64,000 bases of DNA from Actinotalea soli (GCF_017565425.1 NZ_JAGEMK010000002.1:62001-126000), one strand, 5' to 3'; shown: positions 34,111-43,792, counted from the first letter of the stretch. Translations and numbers: made by a program. The notes: generated by a model not told the origin, from the letters alone.

Positions 34111-34237
34111 AGGGGCAGAGCACCGCGGCGAGGCGGCTTCTCGCCCGTCACCGCCCGCCCGGTACGGTTCCCTCGGGGCGTCGCGCTCCACCCGCCAGGC
34201 CCTCGGGGCCGGCGGGCACCGCAACCTCGGGAGCCTC

Positions 34238-34441
34238 GTGGACATCGTCATCCTGTTCGTCCTGCTGGGCCTGGCTGCCTTCGTCCTGTTCGTCGCAGCC
34301 CTCGTCGGCGTGGCCCGCGCCCGTCACCTCGAGCCGGTTGCCAAGGCCATCTGGGTGGTCATCATCGTCGTCGCGCCGCTGCTCGGGCCGATCGCCTGGT
34401 TCATCGTGGGGGCCCACCCGCCCCGCCTGCACGAGTCCTGA
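34238..34441 (+). CDS. PLDc_N-domain membrane protein
   Basis: A 67-aa protein with two helices (residues 3-26 and 38-60). The second contains AKAIWVVIIVVAPLLGPIAWFIVG, of which the PLLGPI..F core is the hallmark of the phospholipase D N-terminal (PLDc_N) domain. Stand-alone PLDc_N proteins are common in actinobacteria and have no assigned role. Starts at GTG 34238, five bases before the next gene after its stop. Confidence 0.8.
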   Translation: MDIVILFVLLGLAAFVLFVAALVGVARARHLEPVAKAIWVVIIVVAPLLGPIAWFIVGAHPPRLHES

Positions 34442-34446
34442 CGCCG

Positions 34447-35145
34447 GTGGCCGCGCAGCCCAAGACCCCCGACCTCGTCCACGCCAAGGGCCTCGCCGTC
34501 GGGTACGGGGCGGACACCGTCTGCCCTCCCGTGGACCTGCGCCTGCGCGCGGGCCAGGTGCTGGCGGTCATCGGACCCAACGGCGCCGGCAAGTCGACGG
34601 TGCTGCGCGCGGTGCTGGGCCTGCTCGAGCCCCTCGGCGGCACCCTCGAGGTGCTGGGCCGAGAGGTCGACGAGCGCTCGGTCGACTTCCGCGCCCGCGT
34701 GGCCGGGGTGCTCGACGACGACGCGTGGTTCCCCGGCCTGACCGCTCGCGAGCACCTGCTGCTCACGGCCGCAGGCCACGGGGTGCGGAACACCTCGACG
34801 GTCGTCGACGCGATCCTCGAGACCTTCGGACTGACCGACCACCAGCACGGGGTGCCCTCGGCGATGTCCTCCGGGCAGCGTCGGCGCCTGCTGCTCGCCG
34901 CGGCCTTCGTGCGGCCCCGTGACCTGCTGGTCCTCGACGAGCCCGAGGCCCGCCTGGACACGAGCATGCGCCACGCCCTCGCCGAGCTCATCCGTGAGGA
35001 GGCCGCCGGCGGCACCGCCGTGCTCCTCGCCACCCACGACCCCGTGCTGCTCACCGCCCTCGGGGCCGAGGCCGTGCACGTGGGAGCGACCCGCTGCACG
35101 CGTCTGAGCACCGCGAAGGCCGTCGCCACCATGTCTCGGGACTGA
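34447..35145 (+). CDS. ABC transporter ATPase
   Basis: A 232-aa ATPase with Walker A GPNGAGKST (residues 43-51), signature MSSGQRRRLLLAA, Walker B LLVLDEPEARLD and switch LLATHDP. It starts at GTG 34447 and ends two bases before the membrane partner's start. The following large membrane protein is of the DUF6297 type that accompanies such ATPases, so together they probably form an exporter of unknown substrate. Confidence 0.92.
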   Translation: MAAQPKTPDLVHAKGLAVGYGADTVCPPVDLRLRAGQVLAVIGPNGAGKSTVLRAVLGLLEPLGGTLEVLGREVDERSVDFRARVAGVLDDDAWFPGLTAREHLLLTAAGHGVRNTSTVVDAILETFGLTDHQHGVPSAMSSGQRRRLLLAAAFVRPRDLLVLDEPEARLDTSMRHALAELIREEAAGGTAVLLATHDPVLLTALGAEAVHVGATRCTRLSTAKAVATMSRD

Positions 35146-35147
35146 TC

Positions 35148-36719
35148 GTGCCACCCGTGCAGATCGAGCTGCGGCCCGAGGGCGCCCCCGAGGGCCGGGA
35201 GATCCGCCGCGTCACGGGCGAGATCCAGGGCGCACGCGAGGGCCGCGGAGCCGGCCGGGTGGCCCTCGAGGTCTGGAACGCGGTGATGATCATCGTGCTC
35301 AGCGGCGCCTTCGTCGCGGGGGTCGCGACCGTCCTGCAGGACGCCGTCCCGGCCGAGGACGCGGCCGAGGGTGGGCTGCTCCTCGGCCCGGTGCCCGCCG
35401 GTCTGCTCCTGGCCGTCGCTGCCGGAGCCCTGCTCAGCCTCGCCGGGCGGCTCGGCCCTGTCGGCGTCCCCGGCGGAGGGTCGGCGTGGTGGCTGCCGAT
35501 GCCCGTCGGGCGGCGCGGCCTGCTGCGCCCGACGGTGCTGGCCTGGCCCGCGGTCGGGGCGGCGACCGGCCTGGTGCTCGGCGCGATCGTGGTGATCCTG
35601 CTCGAGGTGCCCGACGGCGTGTCCGTGCCCCTGGGATGGGCGGCGCTGGGGGCGGGGATCTTCTCGCTCGTGGTGGCCCTCGCGCTGCTCGCCCAGCACC
35701 AGGGGCGCGGGACCGGTGGGCTGCGGGTCGCCCGGCTCGGCGAGGGCATCATGCTCCTGGCCGTCGGGGTGGTGGCCCTGCTCGCGCTGACCGGAGCCGG
35801 GTCGGCGGTCGCCGACCTCGCGTGGCCCGGGCTCGGCCTGGTGTGGCTCGCGGTGCCCTGCGTGCTGGGAGCCGTCGGGATGACCGTGGTGGCCGAGCGA
35901 CGCAGCGCCGAGCTCGACGGTGCTGCCCTGCGCGCCCAGGGCTCGGTGATGTACCGGGCCCAGGCCGCCCTGCTGTCCCTCGACCTGCGCGAGCTCAGCC
36001 GCACCCTGACCACGACCTCGCTGGCCAGCTCCTCGGCCCGCACCCGACGCCGCGGCTCGCTGCGCCTGAACCCGGGCGGGCCCCGCCGCGCCGTCGTGCT
36101 CGCGGACCTGGTGCTCCTGGCGCGCACCCCGCGCTCGATCGGGCAGCTCGCGGTCGCCGTGGTGCTCGGGGCAGGGGCCGCCGGGATCGCGCTGCTCAGC
36201 TCGGGGGTTCCGCTCTACCTGACCTGGGTGGCCACCGGCTTCTGGGCGGCCGGGACCGCAGCGGCTGGTGCCCGGCACGCGGACCTGGTGCCCGCCGTCG
36301 ACCGGCTGCTCCCGCTCTCGACCCGCAGCGTGCGCGTGGTTCGCGGGGTGGTGCCCCTGGTCGCGGCGACCTTGTGGTCGGTGGTGACCCTGGGCAGCCA
36401 GGCCCTGCGCACCGGCGACCCCACCTGGCTGCTGCTGGCCCTCGCGTGGGCCCCGGCCCTGGCCGCGGCGGCGATGCGCAGCGCCTACCGTCCGCCGGCG
36501 AAGTGGTCACGGGCCGTCGTCGCGACGCCCATGGGCAGCGTCCCGCCGACCGGCGGCTTCTTCCAGGGGCTCGACGTCGCGACGGTCGCCACCCTCCCGA
36601 CGGCGGTGGCGCTGCTGCTCGGCGGGCTGGCGCCGGTGGTGGTCGGGATCCAGGGGGCGATGACGGTGATCGTGGTGGCGGTGCTGATCGGCGTCGCGGG
36701 GCGCAAACCCCAGAGCTGA
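35148..36719 (+). CDS. DUF6297-like ABC transporter membrane subunit
   Basis: A 523-aa protein with about twelve hydrophobic segments and a central cytosolic stretch (~250-310: YRAQAALLSLDLRELSRTL...RLNPGGPRRAVVLADL). The layout, with two helical bundles around a Ser/Arg-rich linker, fits the DUF6297 membrane proteins found next to single ABC ATPases in Micrococcales; the family name is from memory. It starts at GTG 35148 right after the ATPase gene. Confidence 0.78.
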   Translation: MPPVQIELRPEGAPEGREIRRVTGEIQGAREGRGAGRVALEVWNAVMIIVLSGAFVAGVATVLQDAVPAEDAAEGGLLLGPVPAGLLLAVAAGALLSLAGRLGPVGVPGGGSAWWLPMPVGRRGLLRPTVLAWPAVGAATGLVLGAIVVILLEVPDGVSVPLGWAALGAGIFSLVVALALLAQHQGRGTGGLRVARLGEGIMLLAVGVVALLALTGAGSAVADLAWPGLGLVWLAVPCVLGAVGMTVVAERRSAELDGAALRAQGSVMYRAQAALLSLDLRELSRTLTTTSLASSSARTRRRGSLRLNPGGPRRAVVLADLVLLARTPRSIGQLAVAVVLGAGAAGIALLSSGVPLYLTWVATGFWAAGTAAAGARHADLVPAVDRLLPLSTRSVRVVRGVVPLVAATLWSVVTLGSQALRTGDPTWLLLALAWAPALAAAAMRSAYRPPAKWSRAVVATPMGSVPPTGGFFQGLDVATVATLPTAVALLLGGLAPVVVGIQGAMTVIVVAVLIGVAGRKPQS

Positions 36720-36773
36720 GACCCGGATCGAAGGGCCCTCGGGAAGTCCGTGGTGAAGGACGAGAGGGCGCCG

Positions 36774-37328
36774 TCAGTCGGTCGAGAAGGCGGCGTCGAC
36801 CTGCTCGACGTACGGCTCGACCTCCAGGGCCACACCCGCGGGGAGCGCGTCCTCGGCGAGGCGTGCCGCGAGCTCCTGGAGGGCAGGGTCCTCCGACAGC
36901 TCCGGACCCTGGATCGAGATGGCGTCGTGCTCGCGGTTGGGCGCGAGGCTGGTGACGATCACCCCCTGCTCAGTGAGGGCGAGACGCAGACGCTCGGAGG
37001 CCTCCGCCATCTCCGCACTGCTGCGGTCGAGCTGCCGGTGGGTGATCACGCTCCCCTGACGCTCCGCCTCGGCGGCGATCTCCTCGGCCTCGCTCGACAG
37101 GGGTTCACTCCACAAGAACTCGAGGGACTCGCCGTCCTCCGCGAAGCCCCCGCCCTCGAAGCCGGGCTGCTCGCTGAGGAGGCTGAACCATGGCTCGAGG
37201 CCCTCGGACTGCGCGGCTCGCTCGGCCTCGCTGGGCGCGGAGCCCGGCGTCGAGCAGGCCGTGACACCGAGCGCGAGGACGGCGCAGGACGATGCACCCA
37301 CCACGCGAGCCCATCGGGACATGGTCAT
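36774..37328 (-). CDS. Lipoprotein, unknown function
   Basis: A 184-aa exported lipoprotein. The signal ends in a lipobox (LALGVTAC), so Cys25 should be lipidated. The mature part is acidic and helical (SSEAEEIAAEAERQ; SAEMAEASERLRLAL), with no recognised domain. ATG 37328 follows GGAGGAGCG. It is followed downstream (convergently) by the DUF6297-like gene and is transcribed from the side of the LysR gene, 27 bases away. Confidence 0.82.
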   Translation of the reverse strand: MTMSRWARVVGASSCAVLALGVTACSTPGSAPSEAERAAQSEGLEPWFSLLSEQPGFEGGGFAEDGESLEFLWSEPLSSEAEEIAAEAERQGSVITHRQLDRSSAEMAEASERLRLALTEQGVIVTSLAPNREHDAISIQGPELSEDPALQELAARLAEDALPAGVALEVEPYVEQVDAAFSTD

Positions 37329-37355
37329 CGCTCCTCCGTCCGGCGGGCCAAGGAC

Positions 37356-38252
37356 TCAGTGAACCAGGCCCTCGCCGATCTCGGCCAGGCGGTCGACGAC
37401 GGTGCGCACGGCCAGGCGCGCGTACCGGTCGGGGCGGGCGAGGGCCACGATGCTGCGATCGGCGCGCACGCCGTCGAGCGGTCGGAGCACGACACCGGGC
37501 CGCGGGCGGGTGGTGAACCGCGGCAGGAGGGCGAGGCCAACCCCCTCGGCGACGAGTGCCTCGATCAGCCGGTTGTCGCGCAGGCGGAGGCGTCGCTCGA
37601 GCCGCTCCCCGGTGAGGTTCTCGACGGCGATGAGGATGGTGTCGAAGGGGTAGCCCTCGGGCACCCCGATCCAGGAGGTCCCGGCGAGGTCCTCGACCCG
37701 CAGCCGCGGGCGGGCCGCCAGCGGGTGGTCGGCGGGGAGGGCGACGTCGATCGGCTCGCGCGCGACCACCCGGCTCACCAGCCCGTCGGCGCCCTGGGGC
37801 GTGTCCCCGGCGAGGCTGTGGGCGATGACGACGTCCACGTCGAGGGTGCGCGCGGCGTAGTCGGTCTCGGCGAGGTCGAAGTCGTCCAGCTCCAGGCGGA
37901 TCTCCGTGCCTCGCAACCATCCGAGCAGGCTGGGCAGCAGCGCCTCCCCCGCGCTGGGCAACGAGCCGATCGACACCACCCCGCGAGGGGCGCCGAGGCT
38001 CGCGTCGAGCCGGGCCTGCACCTCGGCGAGGGCCCGGCCCACGTCCTCGGCCCCGTCGGCCAGCACCTGACCGGCCGCGGTCAGTCGCACCCCGCGGGAG
38101 AACGGCTCGACGAGGCGGACGCCCAGCTCGCGCTCCGCCGTCCGGAGCTGCTGCGAGAGGGCCGACGGCGTGCGGTGGGTCGCGGCGGCCACGGCAGCGA
38201 GGGTGCCTCGCACGGACAGCTCGCGGAGCAGGTCGAGATGACGGAACTCCAT
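37356..38252 (-). CDS. LysR-family transcriptional regulator
   Basis: A 298-aa LysR-type regulator. The N-terminal helix-turn-helix is clear (FRHLDLLRELSVRGTLAAVAAATHRTPSALSQQLRTAERELG, spread across residues 3-45), followed by the effector-binding domain. It is divergent from the EamA transporter gene at 38325, which is its likely target, as is usual for LysR pairs. Confidence 0.93.
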   Translation of the reverse strand: MEFRHLDLLRELSVRGTLAAVAAATHRTPSALSQQLRTAERELGVRLVEPFSRGVRLTAAGQVLADGAEDVGRALAEVQARLDASLGAPRGVVSIGSLPSAGEALLPSLLGWLRGTEIRLELDDFDLAETDYAARTLDVDVVIAHSLAGDTPQGADGLVSRVVAREPIDVALPADHPLAARPRLRVEDLAGTSWIGVPEGYPFDTILIAVENLTGERLERRLRLRDNRLIEALVAEGVGLALLPRFTTRPRPGVVLRPLDGVRADRSIVALARPDRYARLAVRTVVDRLAEIGEGLVH

Positions 38253-38324
38253 GTAGGGAGCCTAAACCTCTAGGCCATGAAGTATCGCTGGTGCTTCACT
38301 GTCGGTGCTGTCCAGACTGGCAGG
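38253..38324. promoter_or_regulatory. Divergent LysR/EamA control region
   Basis: This 72-base gap holds two dyads: GCCTA-N6-TAGGC (38260-38275) and TGAAG-N11-CTTCA (38278-38298). Either could be the LysR box. Their presence argues that the transporter starts at GTG 38325 rather than at ATG 38277, which would put both dyads at or inside the coding region. Confidence 0.45.
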
Positions 38325-39335
38325 GTGCCCCTCCGCCACACCGCCCTCGCCTGTCTGGTCGCCGTCCTGTGGGGGATCAACTTCCTCGCGATCCACGCGT
38401 CCCTCGAGCAGTTCCCGCCGGTCTTCCTCGTCGCGCTGCGCTTCGCGATCCTCGCCGTCCCGGCCCTGCTGCTCGTGCCCCGGCCCCAGGTGCCGACGCG
38501 GTGGCTCATCGGCTACGGGCTCGGCTTCGGCACCCTCCAGTTCTTCGGCCTGTACCTCGGGATGGCGGCCGGGTTCCCCACCGGCCTGGCCTCGCTCGTG
38601 CTGCAGGCCTCGGCCCCGTTCACGGTGGTCCTGGGCGTCCTGTTCCTCCGCGAGCCCATGACCCGACGTCGTGCCGTCAGCGTGGGGGTCGCCGTGCTCG
38701 GCCTCGCGCTGGTGGGCTTGTCGCGGGGCAGCGCCGAGAGCTGGTGGCCTTTCTGGCTGGTGGTCCTCGGGGCCTTCGGGTGGGCCATCGGCAACCTCTC
38801 CAGCCGCCTGGCCGCACCGCCCAAGCCGCTGCACCTGATCATGTGGATGACCGTCGTCCCTCCGCTGCCGATGCTCGCGCTGTCCCTCGTCATCGAGGGC
38901 CCGGAGCAGATCCGCGCGGCGTGGAGCACTGCCGCCACCGCGGCCGCCGTCCCGGCATGGCTCGGACTGGGCTACACGGTGGTCCTCGGGACCGTCGTCG
39001 GCTCGGGCATCTGGGTGTGGCTGATGAAGCGGCACCCCGCCGGGGTCGTCGCGCCCTTCTCGATGCTGGTCCCCGTGGTGGGGATCACCGCGGCCTGGCT
39101 GGTGCTGGGCGAGACCCCGAGCGCGCTCGAGGTGGCCGGCGGGGTGCTCGTGGTGGTCGGGGTGCTGTGGGGGAACGGGACCCGCGGGCGGTGGCCTCAG
39201 ACCGTCGGGCGCAGGCGCCGGCCGACGAGCACCGCGACGACCCCCGACGACACGAGCAGCATGCCGATCGCCAGGAAGATGCCCGTCGCGCCGAAGACCG
39301 ACATCCACATCGCCACGTCGCGTCCGGCACCGTAG
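38325..39335 (+). CDS. EamA/DMT-family transporter
   Basis: A 336-aa drug/metabolite transporter with ten helices in two EamA repeats; LWGINFLAIHASLEQFPPVFLVALRF is split over helices 1-2 and the second repeat ends with LGETPSALEVAGGVLVVVG. Substrates for the family include amino acids and metabolites; here it is unknown. The fold ends near residue 285, and the last ~50 residues are a basic, Thr-rich tail that runs antisense through the next gene. An in-frame ATG at 38277 would add 16 residues. Confidence 0.9.
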   Translation: MPLRHTALACLVAVLWGINFLAIHASLEQFPPVFLVALRFAILAVPALLLVPRPQVPTRWLIGYGLGFGTLQFFGLYLGMAAGFPTGLASLVLQASAPFTVVLGVLFLREPMTRRRAVSVGVAVLGLALVGLSRGSAESWWPFWLVVLGAFGWAIGNLSSRLAAPPKPLHLIMWMTVVPPLPMLALSLVIEGPEQIRAAWSTAATAAAVPAWLGLGYTVVLGTVVGSGIWVWLMKRHPAGVVAPFSMLVPVVGITAAWLVLGETPSALEVAGGVLVVVGVLWGNGTRGRWPQTVGRRRRPTSTATTPDDTSSMPIARKMPVAPKTDIHIATSRPAP

Positions 39336-39751
39336 ACGAAGGTCGACAGGGTGATCGGAGCGATCAGCCACGCCAGCCCGGGCAGGATGCCGTAGAGGAC
39401 CCCTGCGATCACCGGGCCGATCCACGACCACGCGGCCGTGCACGCCACGGCAGCCAGGAGCAGCACGCCGAGGACGAGCCCCAGGGCGGTACCGATCCCG
39501 GCCCCCTGCATCCGCATGATGGTCTCCGTGTGACGGGTCATGCCCGAGCCACCGATGAGGGCTATCGCGATCGGCGTCAGGAAGAGCGCGAGCACCGTCC
39601 CCACGACGTGCACGAGGACGCGAGAGCCGCCCGGCCGCCCCGGGGCGCCGGGACGGGGACCGCCGGCCTGCGCCGGGCCCCCGTCCTGGCTGTACGGCGC
39701 GCTCGGCACGCTGGCGGTCTGCTGACGGAACGGTTCAGGCGTCTCGGTCAT
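39197..39751 (-). CDS. Membrane protein, unknown function
   Basis: A 184-aa protein with a Pro/Gly-rich cytosolic N-terminus (~1-42) and four helices. Helix features such as VHVVGTVLALFLTPIAIALIG and a C-terminal LLVSSGVVAVLVGRRLRP end are typical of actinobacterial membrane proteins of unknown role. The ATG is at 39751. Its 3' end overlaps the end of the convergent EamA gene by 139 bases. Confidence 0.75.
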   Translation of the reverse strand: MTETPEPFRQQTASVPSAPYSQDGGPAQAGGPRPGAPGRPGGSRVLVHVVGTVLALFLTPIAIALIGGSGMTRHTETIMRMQGAGIGTALGLVLGVLLLAAVACTAAWSWIGPVIAGVLYGILPGLAWLIAPITLSTFVYGAGRDVAMWMSVFGATGIFLAIGMLLVSSGVVAVLVGRRLRPTV

Positions 39752-39853
39752 GATCGGGAGACTAGCGATCCTTCCCCGACCCCGGCACTGGAAGTTTCCG
39801 GTCCCCGGGCACGGGTGCCGCCGGCCCCGTGGCGCTGCGGCGTGCCGTCGTGG

Positions 39854-41152
39854 TCAGTCCAGCAGCGGGGCGATCGCGTCGAGCTTCTCCTGCTGCGGGG
39901 TGACCCAGTCGTCCTGCACGAGGCCGCCCGTGTCGCTCGAGTTCGGGTTGAAGGACCAGTACGCGAAGCTGAAGCCGCCGTCCTGCAGGTACGACACGAG
40001 CCGCGCCAGCCAGGTGCGGTCGGACTCGGACTCGTAGAAGGTCCCGAACTCGCCGACGAGGACGGGGGCGATGTCCTCGGTGACGAGGTATCCCCAGTTC
40101 GCCTCCCAGAGGGGCTCGAGGTTGTCGGGATAGTCGGCCGCGGAGAACCACGGCTGGGCGTAGACGCTCTCGGGGTACTCGTGCGTCGAGTAGACGACGC
40201 GGCCCGGGACCGCGAGATCGACGGGCCGGTCGCGCACGTCGGCCAGGCCCCCGCCCCACCAGGTGGCGGTCCCGTCCTCCATGGTCTCGACGCCCTCGAC
40301 CACGACGAGCCAGTCGGGGTGCACCTCACCGATCGCGTCGCCCGCCCGGGTCGCCGCGGCGGCCCAGTCCCGCGTCTCGTCCCCGCAGCCCCAGCAGGCC
40401 GGGCCGTGCGGCTCGTTGTGCAGGTCCGCGCCGATGACCGTGGGGTCGTCCCGGTACCGCTCGGCGAGCATGACCCAGTCCTCGATCCAGACCTGCTCGG
40501 GGTAGGCGTCGGTGTACCAGAGCTCGGACTGCTGGTCCGAGCCCGGCCGGTGCCGGTCGAGCAGGATCGTCATCCCGCGGGCCTCCGCACCGGCGACGAC
40601 CGCGTCCATGATCTCCAACGTGCTCTTCCCCGCGAGCGCGGGGTTCTGGTTCTCGTCGATGCTGGTCGGCGCCGCTCCCCCGACGCACTCGTTGGAGAAC
40701 GGCAGCCGGATCGTCGTGAACCCGACGTCGCGGATCTGGTCGAGCACGTCGTCCAGGGATCTGGTCCACAGCCCGTGGGGCGAGCAGGTCTCCGTCTCGA
40801 GCCCGAACCAGTTCACGGCCTTGAGGACCACCGTCGAACCGTCGCTGTCCACGATCCGCGCGCCGTCGGTCCCGAGGAACCCCTCGGCGGGGAGCTGCGC
40901 GGCGGGGGCCGTGGAGGTGGGTGCGGGCTCCGAGGTGGCGGGCGTGGGGTCGGGCGGGGACGTCGCTCCGGCCGTCGCCGGGCTGCGAGCAGGAGCCGGG
41001 GCGTCCTCACCGCCCAGCACGGTCGCACCGACGGCCCCCAGGACGATCCCGAGGAGGAGGGCAGCGACCACGGCGACCGCGAACGTCGCGCGGCGCACCC
41101 CGCGGTCAGGCGCCTGGGCGGGTGGGGTCGGCTCCGTGCCGTCGTGGGTCAT
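39854..41152 (-). CDS. GH5-family glycosidase (cellulase-like), membrane-anchored
   Basis: A 432-aa enzyme: cytosolic N-terminus, one helix (~22-46), a Pro/Thr/Ser/Ala-rich linker (~50-88), then a GH5 barrel. Acid/base Glu247 (DLHNEPH) and nucleophile Glu368 (VLVGEFGT) are present, with IRLPFSNECV and HEYPE at the usual places. It should cut beta-glucans or related beta-linked polymers at the cell surface; exact specificity unknown. ATG 41152 is preferred over a TTG twelve bases upstream, though neither has a strong ribosome site. Confidence 0.92.
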   Translation of the reverse strand: MTHDGTEPTPPAQAPDRGVRRATFAVAVVAALLLGIVLGAVGATVLGGEDAPAPARSPATAGATSPPDPTPATSEPAPTSTAPAAQLPAEGFLGTDGARIVDSDGSTVVLKAVNWFGLETETCSPHGLWTRSLDDVLDQIRDVGFTTIRLPFSNECVGGAAPTSIDENQNPALAGKSTLEIMDAVVAGAEARGMTILLDRHRPGSDQQSELWYTDAYPEQVWIEDWVMLAERYRDDPTVIGADLHNEPHGPACWGCGDETRDWAAAATRAGDAIGEVHPDWLVVVEGVETMEDGTATWWGGGLADVRDRPVDLAVPGRVVYSTHEYPESVYAQPWFSAADYPDNLEPLWEANWGYLVTEDIAPVLVGEFGTFYESESDRTWLARLVSYLQDGGFSFAYWSFNPNSSDTGGLVQDDWVTPQQEKLDAIAPLLD

Positions 41153-41248
41153 GGGCCCAGGCAACCACGCCTCTCGGTCCCCCGCCGGTGCAGGTCACCC
41201 CAGGAACCTCCCGACGGCTCGACGCAGCCCGAGCCCGGCGTCGTGGCG

Positions 41249-43639
41249 CTAGACGACGGCACCGTCGGTGCGTTCCGCCTCGCCGGTCGTCGGTGGCTTG
41301 GGCTGCTTGACCGGGGTGGGCCAGCGCTGCTCGAGGGCGATGGTGAGCGGGACCGCGACCGAGACGGTCGAGACCGTGCCGACCACGATGCCCAGCACGA
41401 GCGCGAGGGCGAAGTCCGACAGGGAGTCCCCGCCAAGCACCAGCAGCGCCACCAGGACGAACAGCGTGCTCAACCCCGTGTTGACGGTGCGCGGCAGGGT
41501 CTGCAGCACGGCGCTGCCGGCCATCCGGGAGAAGGACTCCCCCTCCTTGGCCCGGACCATCTCCCGCACCCGGTCGAAGACCACCACCGAGTCGTTGACC
41601 GAGTAGCCGATCACCGTCAGCAGGGCCGCGAGGAACACCCCGTCGAGAGGCTTGCCCGTCCACGCGAACACCCCGAGGACCACCAGCACGTTGGTCCCCA
41701 GGGCAGCGACCGCCCCGCTGCTGAAGGTCCAGCGGAACCGGATCGCCAGGTAGGCGAGCTGGGCGAGGAGCGCGATGCCCAGGGCGATCAACGCGTTGCG
41801 GCGCAGCTCGTCGCCCAGGCTGGGACCGATCAGCTCGTCGCTGACCACCTCCGCCCCGCCCGCGACCTCGGCGATGGCGTCGCGGATGCGCTCCTGCTCG
41901 GCGTCGTCGATCGGGGAGGTCCGCACGGCGATGTCGTCGTCCCCCGCGCGCTGCACCACGGCGGTGGGGAAGCCCGCGTCACCGACGGCCTCGCGCGCGA
42001 TCTCGGCGTCGACGGTCGTCGAGGTCGAGTACTGGATGCTGCGGCCACCGGTGAACTCGACACCGAGGTTCACCCCGCGGACCAGCAGGCCGGTCCCGGC
42101 CACCACCACGATGAGCAGCGAGACGCCGAGCCAGCGACCGGGCCGGTCCAGGAAGCCCGACTCGCGCTCGGTTAGCCGGGTGCGCAGCCGGCCGAGGGTG
42201 TTCATGCCGGTGATGCCCGGACGCCGCTCGGCGAGGCGGGTCCGCGCGACGGTCTCGGCGAGCAGACGGGTGATGACCAGGGCCGAGAAGAACGACACCA
42301 GCACACCGATGGTCAGGGTCACGCCGAACCCGCGCACCGGCCCCGAGGCCAGCGCGAACAGCAGGCCCGCGGAGATGAGGGTCGTGATGTTGGAGTCGGC
42401 GATCGCGGGGAAGGCCTTGCGGAAGCCCTCGCGGACCGCCGTCGGGAGGGTGCGGCCGCGCACGGCGCGTTCCTCGCGGGCGCGTTCGTAGACCAGGACG
42501 TTCGCGTCGACCGCCATGCCCACCGCGAGCACGAAGCCCGCGAGCCCCGGCAGGGTGATCGTGGCGCCCACGGTCAGCAGCGCGGCGTAGGCGATGAGGG
42601 CGTAGCAGAGGAGGGCGACGACGGCGAGGAGCCCCATGAGGCGGTACACGGCCACGATGAAGATCGCCGTGAGGAGCACGCCCAGGGCGATGGCCTTGAC
42701 GCTCGCGTCGATGGCGGCGGCACCCAGGCTCGGGCCGACCGTCCGCTGCTCGATGACCTCGACCGGCACCGGCAGCGAGCCGCCCTGGATGAGGGCCGAG
42801 AGGTCGAGGGCCTCGTCCTGGCTGAAGTTGCCCGTGATCTGCGTGGACCCGCCGATGATGCCCACGCCGCAGGGCACCGACTGGTTGACGGACGGGGAGG
42901 TGATGACCTCACCGTCGAGCACGATCGCGACGCGGCGCTGGGGGTCGAGCTCGGTGAAGCAGGCCGCCTCCCCGGTGAGCTGCTCCCAGGCCGTGCGTCC
43001 CTCGCCTTCGAAGTCGATGGTCACGAACCAGCCGAGCCCGGTCTGCGGGTCGGTCTGCGCCCTCGCCCCGGAGACCGCCTCGCCGGTGAGGGCCGCGGGG
43101 CCGAGGCGCAGCGGGGTGCCGGCGTCGTCCCGGAGCACGATCTCGGCGGTGGGGTCGATCTCGAGGTCACCGGGCTCGACACCCTCGTCGGTCTCCGTGC
43201 CCCCGTCGATCTCCGTGCCGTCGGGCTCGATGCCCAGCACCGGGTGGAAGGTCAGCTGGGCGGTGCGCCCGATGATCTCGACGGCCTCGCGCGGCTCGGT
43301 CAGTCCCGGCAGCTCGACGACGATGCGCCGCTCCCCCGAGCGCGCGAGGGTCGGCTCGGCCACGCCGAGGGCGTCGACCCGGCGCCGCAGCACCTCGAGG
43401 GCCCGGTCGGTGGACTCGGCGTCCGCGACGGTGGTGGCCGAGTCCTGCGTCTCGAGGACCACCTGGGTGCCACCGCGCAGGTCCAGGCCGAGGGTCGGCG
43501 AGGAGGTCAGCACCGCGAAGGTCGCCCCGGCGAGCACCACCAGGGTGACGATCGCGCGGATCAGCAACGCTCGGGAGGACCCTCCGGCGCGCGGGCCGGC
43601 GGTGCGGGGGGCGATCGGTGGCGTGGTGCGGGCGCTCAT
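41249..43639 (-). CDS. secDF: Fused protein-export membrane protein SecDF
   Basis: A 796-aa fusion of SecD (1-~470) and SecF (~500-796), with twelve helices and two large periplasmic-type loops. SecD motifs: LGLDLRGGTQVVLE, AVGMAVDANVLVYER with the membrane aspartate needed for proton-driven function. SecF motifs: GVEFTGGRSIQYS and TVIGYSVNDSVVVFDRVRE. SecDF pulls exported proteins through SecYEG using proton flow. Fused forms are known in several Gram-positive groups; yajC and ruvB, the usual neighbours of separate secD, are absent, so this may be a second copy. Confidence 0.95.
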   Translation of the reverse strand: MSARTTPPIAPRTAGPRAGGSSRALLIRAIVTLVVLAGATFAVLTSSPTLGLDLRGGTQVVLETQDSATTVADAESTDRALEVLRRRVDALGVAEPTLARSGERRIVVELPGLTEPREAVEIIGRTAQLTFHPVLGIEPDGTEIDGGTETDEGVEPGDLEIDPTAEIVLRDDAGTPLRLGPAALTGEAVSGARAQTDPQTGLGWFVTIDFEGEGRTAWEQLTGEAACFTELDPQRRVAIVLDGEVITSPSVNQSVPCGVGIIGGSTQITGNFSQDEALDLSALIQGGSLPVPVEVIEQRTVGPSLGAAAIDASVKAIALGVLLTAIFIVAVYRLMGLLAVVALLCYALIAYAALLTVGATITLPGLAGFVLAVGMAVDANVLVYERAREERAVRGRTLPTAVREGFRKAFPAIADSNITTLISAGLLFALASGPVRGFGVTLTIGVLVSFFSALVITRLLAETVARTRLAERRPGITGMNTLGRLRTRLTERESGFLDRPGRWLGVSLLIVVVAGTGLLVRGVNLGVEFTGGRSIQYSTSTTVDAEIAREAVGDAGFPTAVVQRAGDDDIAVRTSPIDDAEQERIRDAIAEVAGGAEVVSDELIGPSLGDELRRNALIALGIALLAQLAYLAIRFRWTFSSGAVAALGTNVLVVLGVFAWTGKPLDGVFLAALLTVIGYSVNDSVVVFDRVREMVRAKEGESFSRMAGSAVLQTLPRTVNTGLSTLFVLVALLVLGGDSLSDFALALVLGIVVGTVSTVSVAVPLTIALEQRWPTPVKQPKPPTTGEAERTDGAVV

Positions 43640-43792
43640 GCGGGCTCCGGGAGGACGCGGGACGGGGAGGTCACGGGCTGCAGGCCCACCCTCCCACCCG
43701 GGTCAGGGCGGGTCGCAGGCCTGCGGCCGGGGCACGACGACGGGTCGCGTCACCTGGTGGTGGTCCACCCGGGTGGGAGCGCCGCGGTCGTG

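Noticed and set aside
38291-42175. A plus-strand open frame of about 1,290 codons
   Set aside because: It runs antisense to the GH5 and SecDF genes and out of frame through EamA. Its translation is low-complexity Arg/Gly/Ala/Pro. Long antisense frames are expected at this GC content.
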